Positions 15,001 to 25,648 are shown, counted from the stretch's first letter. The stretch: 43,624 bases of DNA from Mnemiopsis leidyi (GCA_000226015.1 JH152781.1:42115-85738); one strand, 5' to 3'. The notes: generated by a model not told the origin, from the letters alone. A program made the numbers and translations.

Positions 15001-18000
15001 TTATTCTCCATTTTGACTTACAGAGACTCTAGAAACCTGCAGGTTTCTTTACTTTAATTATTTATTCACCGACAGTCTGTAAAGTGAGAAAATACTCGAA
15101 TACTCGAAATTTCGACATTTTTTTCTTTTCTACTGCTTACCAAACAGGAAGTCTTACTTGCCGAATACTTCTTTCAAATTATACTTAATAGTTGAATCCT
15201 ATGAAAAATGCAACACCAGCTATATTTCAAGAGATTTTCCTTGGGTTCAATAACTGACGCCTTATTTCCATTACGCAGCTTGATTGATGTTTGTTGCCGG
15301 TCGTACAAAGTTCATTTATTTTTATTCTCAACCTTTCTTTGTATGACTTTCCATCAGAGGACGCTTAAGAAGTGCTAATTTACATTTTATGTGGATGCTG
15401 TTGCATAAATTTGGGGGCGAAAAGAGTGTCAATCCTTTGTCTTTCGTATAAACTAGAATATCGCCCTTCTTAGCTTTTTGTTTGCCCTTCAATTCTCGAT
15501 CCTTTACTTTTGTTAAGTTTAGTTGAGCTTTCGCCAAATGTAACCTTTTAAAGAATCTACCATGAATTCACTAAATTAGCTGCACTGCTGATAAAGCAAA
15601 AGAAGCTTGGTGCGATTCTGCCACTCTGGTATTGAGTGACTACCTGTACCTCTTTCTCGCAAGTATCACTCCTGAGGCTGGTCACTAATAGATAAATGAT
15701 AACTTAATGAGCTCGGGGCTCTTCTTGCATATTTCCATCAAGCAATCGTTTTTCTCAAGCCAATGAATTGCTGCAACCCACACTATTATCTCCTCGTGGT
15801 CACGTGAACGTAATATGTTGGTCACGTGTCACTATCACACTATCACACCATTGAAATGAATACTGATCTGCGTACCGTACCCAGCTCCTCTTATCCATTT
15901 AAAATACGCTCTTTTTGGTCTGCCTTTTATGCCGCCGTCATTCTCAATTTGTTGTTTTATAGTATTCTATAGTATACTATAGTACTATACTTGTCGCTAG
16001 ATATGCAGTGTGAACTGTTCACCATGCTCAACATTATTCTTCGCAAGCACCGTTTTAGGGAGTCCTTTGTGGGTAATCCTGCATTTCCTTAGTCCACGCC
16101 TTTCTGTTTTGACATTCCATTTCCACCACAACATTTCCCCCAAAACATACGTAAAGCTAGACGTGTTATCTGTTGTTTATCCAACACCTGCAGTCTGCAC
16201 ATTCCCTGAGGCTTGTGAAACAGTAGTGGTTAGTGGATAAGAAGTATACAGCCAAGCCTGAGATGTGCTTCCATGACTGAAGCTGACAGCTGTTTCCTTA
16301 TATTCATAAAAGGATATTGTTTTCTGTAAGATTTATAAGTCTTAGGCTGTTTAATGATTGCACAATTTTCACCATAAGCCTAAGTTACGGACCATTGAAT
16401 TTTAAAATTCCGTAATGTCACCCTGTATCTGCCTACATTCTTACATTCCACACTAGACTGCTGTTAGTCTGTTACTCTCATTTTCTGTCTTAACCTGCTT
16501 TGGGTTAAATTGTTGCATGTGTTGTGAAAATTGCGTGTGCAATAATTATAAAGACGCGAATTCCGTATGCAAATTCCGAGGTGTGCATAACCGAGATATC
16601 TAGCTATTTTCGGCGTGCCGTGACAACTGCACTTTGAAGTAATTAAACCTTAGTAACGATTGAACGGCGTATCTACACCGCCCCCAAACATGTACACAAC
16701 ATGAACAAAACTTTACCGAGACATGAAAACCGTGACCCGTGCACTTTCGCCTGCCAAGTAGTTGACCCGAACATCCGATTTACAAGTAGTGCTGTCAACG
16801 TCCTCGTTGAGCCGATTGTTCGAGCCTCGTTTCTAAGTCGACACAACCTCGCATGGCTTCCCTTTGGGAATATCCCCGCCAGAAAAGACTAGAAATAACA
16901 TGACTTCTTGATTTAGATGAGCTGTGTAATCCATACCGCTAAACTTCATTCTTGGATTACTGCCTGTTTAGCAGACTCTTCAGGTAACTGTAAGTCAAGA
17001 ACTACGCATGGTTAAGATTCCAGAGGAACGGACCACGAAATGCAGTATGTGAAGGATGGGCAGTATTTGAACTACTGCTTCAACTTGAAAAGTGGAATTT
17101 TTCGCGCCGTCTACTGCCTCTGTCTGCTGCATGTCTGTAACTTTCTCAGTGCTGACATCATCTGCCCTTCTTTCTCCTGCTTGTTCCCATACGTTTTACT
17201 TTTCCCTTTAGTTAGCGACTCCAGAACAGGCTGGAAATCAGGTGTGGAGAGTTATAGTTGGCGCTCAGAGTTGATCACTCAGTGTGGCCGTCTAATTTTC
17301 GTGCTTTTCTTCCTTTTTACGCAATGTATCTATAATTTACTGCATGTTTTAATTCGAATACATGGAAAACACCCATAAAATATCACCACAACAGCTCGAG
17401 TCTTTTCCACTGAATATCCCCGGTACCCGCTCTCTCTCTCTCTCTTTGACATGTACTCTAAATCGGGTGTGGCTAACCGTATTCTCCAGATTTCCGCTCA
17501 ACCATTAGGGAGGTAGGCTAAAATAGCTTCCCGACGTAATCAAATTGCTTGTCTGATCTATTTTAAGACGTCACCCCAATGACGTTTTCTCTAACCAACT
17601 ACGTGTATGTTCGGATCCTAATGACCTTGTATGAGCAGGGGATGGTTATCTTGTGTTTTCGGACCCTCCCTGACTTTTCACGGCCCGGTAATCCTTTTCT
17701 CCCCCTCTCTCTATGTCTTTGATTTCTTTTCGTGTATAGAGCTAATGTCCTGTCCTATTTTTATATGTCTAGTTTTACGTCTGCCTAGCCAAATATCATT
17801 TTCAGTAATACACGTTTGAAGCTTGGTATTTTCTTTACGGACCTTATTAAAAACGTGCAAGAAATGCATAAATTTGTTGTTACCTTGAATCTGTCTCAAT
17901 TGTTTTCTGTGGAAATTTCGTATCTTTGAACGCAGCTTTCTCTAAACAGGTGACTTTTGCACTCTGACAGTTCCATCGATTCTATGGGTGACCGACAACT

Positions 18001-21000
18001 TCACCTGCACTATTATATAGGGTCACATCAGCGGCCCGCCTCCTGAATCGGGATCACGTCAACGTTTGCATCGGCAACTCTCTCACTGCTTTAAATTAAA
18101 TTTACTGTTGAATGTTGACTTTTTAGTAACTTCAGATTTATCTATCATTTAACTGATTATTACTAAATAAACTTAACAAACATTTAACTTTCACTCTGCC
18201 TTGTGTCCAATTATCTATAACTCAAGGATCACATGACTTGTGGTCAAGTTGTCGTTGTGGTGAAGTTGTCGTTTGAAAGCTAACAAGATCTATTGATTGG
18301 GCACCCAATCAACTGATCAATCCACCCTGTCAATCATGTGGTGAAGTTGTCCGGCAGCTTCTGATCCTGAGTACTTGAGTAGCCTGTACCAATATACTGT
18401 GAGTGTGAGTGCGAGCGATCTTGCTATGAATATGTCACATCCGATAACTTGCGTCACATTAGCACATAGCATACGAAATATTTGTAGTATATCCCAACAA
18501 TAATAGTCGATTTGTCGAGATCTCATCGCTGCAATTTCACCACTTAAACACTCAAAGTGACTGCTTCTCAAATCTTCCACTGACAAATACCTCTAAGACA
18601 ATTGGTTTTGTTTCCGACGGGCTGATCAATGTAACGGAAGCACATTTCAGCTGCAAATTGTGTTTTCAGCACATTTCAGCGGCAAATTGCTTAATAACGT
18701 TTTCTTGCTCAATTATTGCTATGAAAAATTCCACTTTTTTATGAGGTAACTATTCTCTATGTCTTTCTACTTTCTGTACTACTTCAGTACTATCAGTTCG
18801 ATTCTGCAACGTTGTTGATAACGGGTCTGCGACTCCCGCACATTAGGTCGTTAACCAGTTAATCTCGAACTATCTCTAAATCCTAAATGCCGGGTGACTG
18901 GAGACTCTAAGTTCTAGAAGACCATTTCGTAGAATTGAAAAAGTAAGAAGTAAAAACTCTTCAGTGTGGGATGGTGGTATGTGCTGCTGTTTTGATTCGT
19001 TCAATCCCACCCATCATCCTTTTTCTCTCCTCTAGAGTTCTAGTTCTCTTCTTACGTTTACAACGAGGTGATGAGTGTTGACAAGATCTCCTCGATAGAC
19101 CACCAACAAGGCTGTATACCTTGAACAGTGATCCACTGATCTAGCAAATTCGTGATTGTTTGTGGCTTGTTTGTGGCTTGTTTGTGGCTTGTTTGTGGTG
19201 TGATTGTTATTGTGGCCGCTAACTGGTATTGTGTAGTTATCAAGTGTAATTACGCTGTCGTGCTGGACGCTAGTATTCAAAGTAGTCAGGGAAGATCATA
19301 TGATTATAATTTAGCTCCTTTATTAAATAAATTGTCTCCCTGGCCTCAGTTAGATAAAATTATGATTCCTGAAAGATTTCGATCGTTGAAAGGGTTATCA
19401 ACTTCTAGCTTAATGTCTTAACAAACCTATGAATGAACCAACTTTGCTATTTTCACGACTGTTTTATCGGTAAATAAGTTTCAACACTTCTATTCGGTCC
19501 AGATCTTAACGGTGATCCTACGATTTACGCAGTTAAGTTCATATTTACATTTACAAATCAGTACTGAAGCAGCGCAAGCAATGATGTTCTAAACAACAGA
19601 TATCACACGCTCCTACGGTTTAATATGTAGGTCCTTGTGACGATTGTTGTTTCAAATTTGTTTACGCAACAACTCAGTTTTATCTATTTTCTCTGTGCCA
19701 GACAATCTCATCTCTCTCTTCTCTCTACCAATCCTGGGCGACTATCTAATTTCACAACTACTCGGAGCTGGAGACCCGTCTCCGTATACACAGCTCAGGT
19801 GGATTAATCATGAAATTAAAATAGAACAACAATATCGCTGTAGCTGTGAAGATGGTGGCGCAGTACCTATACTGTGTCCAATCAAGCAACTGTTGTAGTC
19901 TTGTTGGGCTACAGTAGCTGTAGCCGTTAGGACCGCGACCAAAAGGCTTGGAGTTTCTGCACAAATACGGTTATTGGTTTTGTTTTGTGATACCTCATAT
20001 GAGCATTTTGTACGTGTCAAAGTCTTCCCTACATGTCCTTTTTAATTGTTTGGCTTTTAACTTTTTGTGGTGCTTTCGTGTTATTTTTGTTGGGTAATTG
20101 GCGACTCATTATCGGTCGTTGGTCAAGCCTTGTCAAGATTCCTCCGATGATGCAGCTTACATCTGTACATTCTGTACATTTTAACTGTATCAATATGATT
20201 GTTACTTCAATCTTTGCATGAAATATAAATTGTTATTTCAAGCTCTCTCCTCATACATAGTTTATGTTGATCCTGCTATGATTAGAGTACTAGAACATTT
20301 GAATTTGCATACAATTTATAATTCCTGTTAACTACATCTAACCTAACCTGGGCGTTATATATTGGGTTATAGTTCATCAAACTGTATAATTATGATGCGC
20401 TTCCATGGTGACATCCCTCTCTTTGCACGTGCAATGACCTCTGTGATCAACTTGACGGCTAACGTTGGAGTTATAATTGGTCCCATTGTTGTCTACTACG
20501 CGTTTGTAGGAGCAACTGCCACAAAGTCACCCGCCAATCGCTTTGCTTTACTTGGTCACGTGACCATTTACTGACCAATTGGGTCGAGCTGTGCTGTCTG
20601 TTTAGCGTTAATTTCGTAATGGATTGATCCGGGTACTCTATCTGGTAGAATTGTTGTTGAGTGCACCCAATGGCCCGGCTTTGTAACCCAGTCATGTACA
20701 AATGTTCCCATTGTTTTTCTCTCTTCTGAAATGCTTAATTTTTGTTATTTTGTGTTTCTAGTAGATTTGCTCAACCAATTCCTTTCTGAATTTAATCAGT
20801 ATAGCATTTCACCATTCCAATCCTTTTTTTTCTAAATTTTTGGAACCTTGCCAGGCGTTATGGTGTCCTTGATGTGCCTGTCTGTGAAAGTTAAGGTGAA
20901 ATTCAATAAGTTGCACTTTCGAAACCGTAAACTGAAGCATATTCGCTATCGAAAGAACAAACCGGATAGATTCTCACAGGTGAGCCTTTCAGACGTAAGG

Positions 21001-23502
21001 TGTTACCTTCTACCACTCTCTCCCCCCCCCCCCCCCCTCAGAACGTATTGCCCGCAGAATTTTGCAGGATTTAAACGTGGTGGTCCTTTTAATAACACCG
21101 CTGAAGTGGGGAAATTTTTGAAAATGCTAAGATTGTATGCAAAATATAATAGAACCCTAACAGCTGAAATATTAGTTAAATAGGAAACAATGCATAATTT
21201 CTAACTGTCTTGTATCAGATTGGAACTCCCATAGCTCGAATACGTGTTACTCTATCCATCTATAGTCCTATGTACTACGTGCGCTCCAAACATACTACTT
21301 TGTATCACATGCATTGGTAGAGTCGTTACTAACCTCCCTTTCAGAGCGACCCCGGTACCAGCTCCGGAACTAGAAGTACCAGTTCCATAGACACAGACTG
21401 CCAGGCTAACATAAACTACGGCAGACAACTAGCTCTCAACTCCAGTAAAGGCAGACCTCACCCGCCCAGCATAGGTGCGGACCAAAACCTCTCTGTTCCA
21501 TTTCAACTCACAGACTTAATCGATCAAACTCAAAATCACACCTACACAACTAATTGTCAACCTGACAATATTTTAAAAATTTATTTGTACATCTATGCTA
21601 ATCGGATGAATCCAGTATTCTTGTTGCTTTACTGAAGCTCCGTGCTCTACAAAAATTCCCACACTTACGACAATTAACTCTACCAGGATCTAGCGGGTCT
21701 AACGGACAGTTAGACGGAAGTAGCAGTGTAGTCTCTACAGAACATCCTCCCTCCATCCCCCCTCACATCCCCACACACGCTCCCTCCTCCTCCATCCTCC
21801 CCTCTACTGATACCTCCATCTCCACTTTTCCCCCTCCCTACGCTAACGTAGTGCTGTCGGACGAGGGTCAGGTAACTTCCTGCTTCCTTACTTCGTTCTT
21901 TGCTGCTTTAGTTTGCAGTTGTAGTGCAGTACAGTGAACCAAATCTTTGTTTTCTTTTTCGTTGCTTTACATAGGTTTCCTGTGGCTCTGGGTTTTGGAC
22001 CACCTTTTTGCTTACTTTATTTAAGAGATATGCCGTTTTTTAGTCTGCAAGTCATTAATCAATAAGATTCAGCAAATGAGTGTTGAATTAAGTGTTGACT
22101 TAAGCTCTGGTGATAATTACAACCTTGCAATTACAACAATATTGCAGGTGATTGCTCTCAAAGACGAAAAGACTGAAGATGAACTCGAATCGATAGATGA
22201 TGACCAAGATCTACCACCTTATCCTGAAATTAGTTTTACTTCCGATCTTGGAGAAACGTAAGTGCAACGCTTCTCCATTGCATCTTTCCTTCGAACAAGT
22301 TTTGTCAATTTTTAACAGTAATTTTCTTAAACATCCCTTTTGCCACACTTATTCAAAATCAAAGTGTCACTACCAAGATTAAGAAAGGCAAAGAATAGAT
22401 AAAATTCTAGAATCTAGAAGTTTGACAATTAGTAGTAGTTCCTGGGTTTCCCTGCTTCTACAAACTGAAACATTCCTGCAGGTCTGGAGACCTAAACAAA
22501 GACCTGGAGGAGATGAACATGTTGGTAGGGGAGATCTCCAGTCTAGTGTGGCAGAACGAGCCACTCCCACCTCCACCTCCCTCCGACTTTCTGACTCCCA
22601 GCACTATCCCCGACTTTGAGAAAACGCCAACAAACGAGCTCGCTTCCCCCAATCCTTATCAAAGCAACCTTGAGACTGACGGGAACAGTTTCAATTACCC
22701 GATAAACACGTTAAACTCTGAGTGTTACGAGAATTGTCAGCTGCCAGAGTTGCCCCCTAGACAACCTGCCTTGCCACCGAGGGGTGAGAATCTGTCTTCT
22801 CGAGACAGTTCGACATCAAGAGAGACGACGTCCTCACATGACAACATGAAGGAGGTGGCTCCAGGACCCTCGAGGCCTGCATTGCCACAACGTATACCGT
22901 TGTCAAACCGAGACAAGCTGGTTCCCTTCGTGCCGGCCCGTGACAAAACGATGACGTCACGTGAGATTGACACTCCCTCGCGCAACATCACGCTGCCTCC
23001 CCGCACCATCCCGCTGAGACACAGAGACTCCATAAGCCGCACCAACAGCACCACCGCCACCCCCTCCAACTCTAGAGGTCACAGTCAAACTCTGCCGCCC
23101 CGAATCCAGCCCCGAGCCCCAGGGATGACCCCTCCTCAGCGAATACCTGGTCCACGCCACCCTGTCTCAGACAACGGTGTGGGTCCGCCCCATCTCCCGC
23201 CCCGAATTAAAGCGGACATGTCGCAGAACGCACGTCACGATTCCTCCCTGGTTAGTTCCCACATGCCAGCTCGAGTACCTCTCCCATCAGGCCGACCCAA
23301 CGCGGGGCCGGTCTACACGGAAGTAGAGCGGGCCGCTCAACGTGGTAACTTTCCCAGAGTCATCCACCAGCGAGAGTTTTCGCCCTATGTCGTGCCAAGT
23401 GCACCGTGTATAGACCGCTGGGAGGAGTACACTAGTGGCTGTGTCGAGAAGAAGTCGCAGACTTTGAAGAAAAAAGTCAAAGTTAAGATCCCTCAAAGGT
23501 GA
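5640..23502 (+). CDS. p190RhoGAP-type GTPase fused to a scaffold-like tail (multi-exon gene)
   Basis: Exons: 5640-5718, 5912-5997, 7418-7563, 8048-8213, 8827-9060, 9882-10057, 10252-10362, 11064-11210, 11641-11740, 11894-12025, 12206-12358, 20855-20979, 21345-21474, 21687-21871, 22148-22257, 22482-23502. Phases agree at every junction except 12358 to 20855. The first 237 residues match the N-terminal GTPase domain of p190RhoGAP proteins along their whole length. What follows does not: no FF domains after the GTPase and no RhoGAP domain before the stop. The tail is instead polybasic, then Ser/Pro-rich with Y-x-N and L-P-P-R motifs, as in docking proteins. By family the GTPase head binds nucleotide constitutively in the cytosol; membrane or adaptor recruitment by the tail is inference. 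About 1034 residues are accounted for, plus a missing exon. The start may be the ATG at 5640, the one at 5646 or an in-frame one at 5583; the residue count of the family favours 5640 or 5646. Confidence 0.75.
7293..7389 (+). repeat. 51-bp tandem duplication in intron 2
   Basis: The segment beginning GTAAAGTGAAGAATCTGAAA at 7293 recurs at 7344 with few changes, 30 bp before the exon 3 acceptor region. It is non-coding. Confidence 0.8.
7698..7981 (+). repeat. Degenerate AAGAACCGYTT repeat with inverted copy
   Basis: About fifteen degenerate 10-12 bp units (AAGAACCGTT / AAGAACCGCTT) occupy 7698-7807 and 7851-7907. A 22 bp block at 7886-7907 has an inverted partner at 7959-7981, so this part of intron 3 can form a hairpin just before exon 4. 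Confidence 0.75.
8220..8490 (+). repeat. GT-rich low-complexity region in intron 4
   Basis: A run of GTGTGT/TGTATG-type simple sequence directly after the exon 4 donor. Open frames on either strand here (His/Thr-rich on the minus strand) are products of the simple repeat. Confidence 0.8.
9882..10057 (+). CDS. Exon 6: polybasic segment after the GTPase
   Basis: Phase 0 in, phase 2 out. The first residues (VIISKKHIQYFNPKEL) recall the YFEAL region that closes the p190 GTPase domain. The exon then becomes strongly basic (KARKNKKGRKMDKKAKKQKEK, roughly residues 254-274). In known p190 proteins the first FF domain would follow here; none is seen. A polybasic stretch after a GTPase is compatible with binding acidic phospholipids or with nuclear localisation (inference). 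Confidence 0.8.
10252..12358 (+). CDS. Exons 7-11: Ser-rich disordered tail with tyrosine motifs
   Basis: Five exons (10252-10362, 11064-11210, 11641-11740, 11894-12025, 12206-12358), phases 2-2-2-0-0-0, with no internal stops. Composition is Ser/Pro/Asp/Glu-rich and no fold is recognisable. Tyrosine motifs stand out: YEHI (Y341), YENC (Y361), YIPV (Y431), YENV (Y445) and YTNV (Y498). The Y-x-N pattern is the Grb2/Drk SH2-binding consensus when phosphorylated, and YxxV/I suits other SH2 domains. Intron 8 (11211-11640) contains an 11-G run at 11225-11235. Whether the tyrosines are phosphorylated is unknown. Confidence 0.78.
13993..14155 (+). CDS. Candidate missing exon of the GTPase-tail gene (speculative)
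   Basis: This frame is open for 54 codons plus one base. It starts after an AG (13991-13992) and ends at a perfect donor T|GTAAGT, so its phase is 0 in and 1 out, exactly what is needed to join the exons at 12358 and 20855. The encoded end is EVYERRELHDN followed by a split Cys. Against it, the acceptor lacks a good pyrimidine tract and the sequence is not tail-like. Only transcript data can settle it. Confidence 0.2.
20476..20579 (+). promoter_or_regulatory. CCAAT / palindromic E-box cluster (possible internal promoter)
   Basis: Within about 105 bp lie ATTGG (20476), CCAAT (20534), the perfect 12 bp palindrome GGTCACGTGACC (20554-20565) and another CCAAT (20575). GTCACGTGAC is the site bound by USF/MITF/TFE-type bHLH-ZIP factors. 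It is 280 bp upstream of exon 12, which contains an in-frame ATG at 20860. This could mark an alternative promoter for a GTPase-less isoform. Confidence 0.3.
20855..22257 (+). CDS. Exons 12-15: basic segment and Ser/Thr/Pro-rich tail
   Basis: Exons 20855-20979, 21345-21474, 21687-21871 and 22148-22257, mutually phase-compatible. Exon 12 is strongly basic (KLHFRNRKLKHIRYRKNK). Exons 13-14 are Ser/Thr/Pro-rich and include YANV, the fourth Y-x-N motif. Exon 15 is acidic (TEDELESIDDDQDLPPYPE). The 5' edge of exon 12 is open in frame and contains an ATG (20860), so it may also serve as a start. A 16-C run at 21022-21037 lies in intron 12, just after its donor. Confidence 0.72.
22482..23502 (+). 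CDS. Exon 16: proline-rich C-terminal exon with LPPR motifs and stop
   Basis: A 1,021 bp terminal exon encoding 339 residues and TGA. It has a PLPPPPPSDF run, a YENC motif and repeated class I/II-like SH3 ligands: LPPRQPALPPRG, ALPQRIPL, LPPRTIPL, LPPRIQPRAP, LPPRIKAD and MPARVPLP. YTEV is a further tyrosine motif. The protein ends in a lysine-rich segment (KKSQTLKKKVKVKIPQR). Arg-Asp/Ser-Arg repeats fill the middle. No folded domain is visible. The frame on the opposite strand is open only because of GC-rich composition. Confidence 0.85.
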
Positions 23503-24890
23503 TTCTCGGCCTAAAATTATATGAATGTTTTCTCTGATTGTCTTGTTTAGAAGACCAAATTTTCCTCTCAATGTTCAGTCAGCTCGTGTGTGTGTGTGTG
23601 CTTCTTGCTGCACGCACTTATAACGAGCTTTGTATAATGACCTCAGACCGACAACTTTGTGCTAGATTTTAGATAGTTCTAGGAACAATATAAACATGTG
23701 ATGCGCTGACTTGACATATTTGAGTGTATTTGTATGATTGGTTTAACAAGATGATTTTGCGGCATTGTCCCATCTTTCGTTAATATTCAAAAAGAGAGTA
23801 CCAGAATGAATCAGACGTTTTGGATGTGATGGTGACATTGTTCCCATGAAGCTAAAAGTAAAACAAAAACAATCTTCCTACGGAGAGGACTGGTAGTCCC
23901 GGACTACAGATTCACATAGGACAGTTCTAGGCTATCATACTGGTTTTGATCTTATTTTCACCTGTCAGTTGAACATTTAACGACTTCTTGATAAAAATAT
24001 ATTTTCATTGAAAAAATACTTGCATTTAGCTCTAAGTCGTAGTGGCTCCTACGCCTTTCATCAACAGTTTTGAAATAAAATTTGATACAAAGTGTCCGCC
24101 AATTTAACAGTATTTTATAGTGAATCAACAACAATCAAAATTTATTGTTTACTCGATGATGAAATACCTCTGTAACGGTAAACTTACTTGGATGAAAAGG
24201 ATCTTTACTCTAAAATCGATTGTAACGTTAAACTATAAAAGTCAGGCCGTTGATTTTGAAATTACAGCTATAATCGCCACCGACTGTAAATTAATCATAT
24301 TCTTAATGAATCGCAACCGCGCCGGTCCCCTGTAATTCAAGTCAACGAAATTTAGACTTTAGTTCTTAACTTAAAAGTTCAATTTTAGAGCTATCTGTCA
24401 ACTAAGATCAAACAATTCTGCACGAGTATGCGTTTTTTGATCTTGGCTAAATTTATGTTGAGACTAAGTGGCATTTAGAATTAACAGTGATAGAATGAAA
24501 AAGATGAAACTGAAGACGAAGTAATGTGAAATGTGTTAAACTTAAAGTTAAAAATTGTTAATTTACCGTTACGGATATGTGATTCATTACCAATACCACT
24601 TCGATTTTAATCCCTTATTCGTACACTGTTGATAAAAATGCTCTGCTAATGTAATAGTATAATGGATATTGATTATTTAACAATAAACTATTTTATATTA
24701 TTATAACCAAAATCGAATTTTGACTTTGCAGTTGCAAGTTGTACATTGTACTGTACCCAAATAATGATAATATGATATACCGGGCCACGGTTTACTGTGT
24801 CGTTCGGTTTATTATATCGCTACCGGTGGGAATTGTGCCTTCGTAATCGTATAAAAACTGTTCCATTTTCTCTGTTGATAACCTTGAACC
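23503..24890 (+). other. 3' flank of the GTPase-tail gene
   Basis: AT-rich non-coding DNA after the stop codon. Candidate poly(A) signals AATAAA occur at 24074-24079 and 24682-24687; the first would give a 3' UTR of about 0.6 kb. Nothing else is recognised. Confidence 0.5.
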
Positions 24891-24964
24891 TGCTGTCGCG
24901 GCCGGCACGCATTCTCACGCGCATATCTGGGCAATGGGCATCTGACTTTTCTTATGTTGTGAGG

Positions 24965-25386
24965 TCCCGGCGGCTTCCGCTTCGCGGCAGCCTGACTATA
25001 CAACGTATAACATTAACAATTATCCGGCCTGGTTGCTTAACCAGTATAGCCCTTACGTGCATAAGCGTTGCGGCAGCTTCGCTGCCGCTTCGCGCGCGGG
25101 GGCGTGCCGCTTCGCGGCAGCAGGTCAGGCAACGTCAAACAACATAAGCGCCATAAGCGCCATACGCGCGCGGCTTTGTAGGTTGATTACCTACTGTGTA
25201 CTGTCCGCGCAGCCATCACGCATTTTGAAGAAATTCTAGAGGCTCATCGCCCGTTGAGCGCGGCTCCAAATTCGGACAGTTCGCCAGCTGACTTCCTTGC
25301 CTTGTCAGACGTTGTCTGACCTGCTGCCGCGAAGCGGCAGGCCCCCCGCAACGCAAGACAATCCTTGCCGAATTTGGAGCCGCGCG
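24965..25386. mobile_element. GC-rich palindromic repeat complex
   Basis: Built from the palindrome CTGCCGCGAAGCGGCAG and its reverse, seen near 24975, 25070, 25110 and 25325, together with CAGGTCAGGCAACGTC / GACGTTGTCTGACCTG. Arms CGCGGCTCCAAATTCGG (from 25260) and CCGAATTTGGAGCCGCG (from 25368) face each other, forming a large hairpin. A related piece (CTTCGCGGCAGCAGGTTAG) lies at 42559. GC content is far above the surroundings, which fits a non-autonomous DNA element. Family unknown. Confidence 0.55.
25176..25257 (-). mobile_element. Short element A, copy 1
   Basis: 82 bp, read on the minus strand from TCAACGGGCGATG to the terminal hairpin GTAGGTAATCAACCTAC (one change from the other copies). 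It is flanked by the direct repeat GCGCGGCT (25168-25175 and 25258-25265), which suggests insertion into the GC-rich palindromic repeat. Confidence 0.7.
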
Positions 25387-25420
25387 CGCACGTACGGGCT
25401 ATGCTGGTTTAGCAAATGAC

Positions 25421-25509
25421 TCAACGGGCGATGCGCGTCTAAAAATGCGTGACAGGCCAGAAATGCGTGACAGCGCGTGATGGCCGCGACAGTAGGTTAT
25501 CAACCTACA
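25421..25509 (+). mobile_element. Short element A, copy 2
   Basis: 89 bp, starting TCAACGGGCGATGCGCGTCT and ending in the hairpin GTAGGTT-ATC-AACCTAC plus A. It is flanked by a perfect 10 bp direct repeat AGCAAATGAC (25411-25420 and 25510-25519). It has no terminal inverted repeats, no poly(A) tail and no coding capacity. Confidence 0.8.
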
Positions 25510-25612
25510 AGCAAATGACCTGACGAATTGTTTAAAAAAGATGTGTTTTTTCTTGTCATGTCAGTACTGACAACATAATTACGTGTTCATGTTACTGTTC
25601 TGTTTTCGATGT

Positions 25613-25648
25613 TGAATGAGACTGGATACGTATCCAGTCTCATTCACA
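25613..25648. repeat. Core of a long palindrome (cruciform)
   Basis: A nearly perfect 36 bp palindrome centred between 25630 and 25631 (TGGATACG|TATCCA). Looser arms continue to about 25586 and 25676 through ACTGTTCTGTTTT and its complement. It may be the hairpin end of a foldback element. Confidence 0.8.

Larger units (their letters stand above)
12359..20854 (+). other. 8.5 kb intron of the GTPase-tail gene
   Basis: Bounded by donor CAG|GTAGCT at 12358 and acceptor CCAG at 20854. The preceding exon ends in phase 0 while the next exon needs one extra nucleotide, so a cassette of phase 0 to 1 must lie inside or a second promoter is used. It holds small direct repeats: GTTTGTGGCTT units at 19156-19198, a duplicated AGCACATTTCAGCNGCAAAT block near 18640-18690, and a (CT)n run near 17430. 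Two CACGTG E-boxes lie at 15801 and 15823, and there is a CCAAT/E-box cluster at 20476-20579. No RhoGAP or FF signature was seen. Confidence 0.6.

Noticed and set aside
19032..19421. Overlapping open frames with a membrane-like segment
   Set aside because: The hydrophobic part is the translation of the GTTTGTGGCTT tandem repeat; the rest matches nothing.
12359..20854. Hidden RhoGAP or FF exons in the large intron
   Set aside because: Reading the frames here showed none of the expected signatures, though very short exons could be missed without a profile search.
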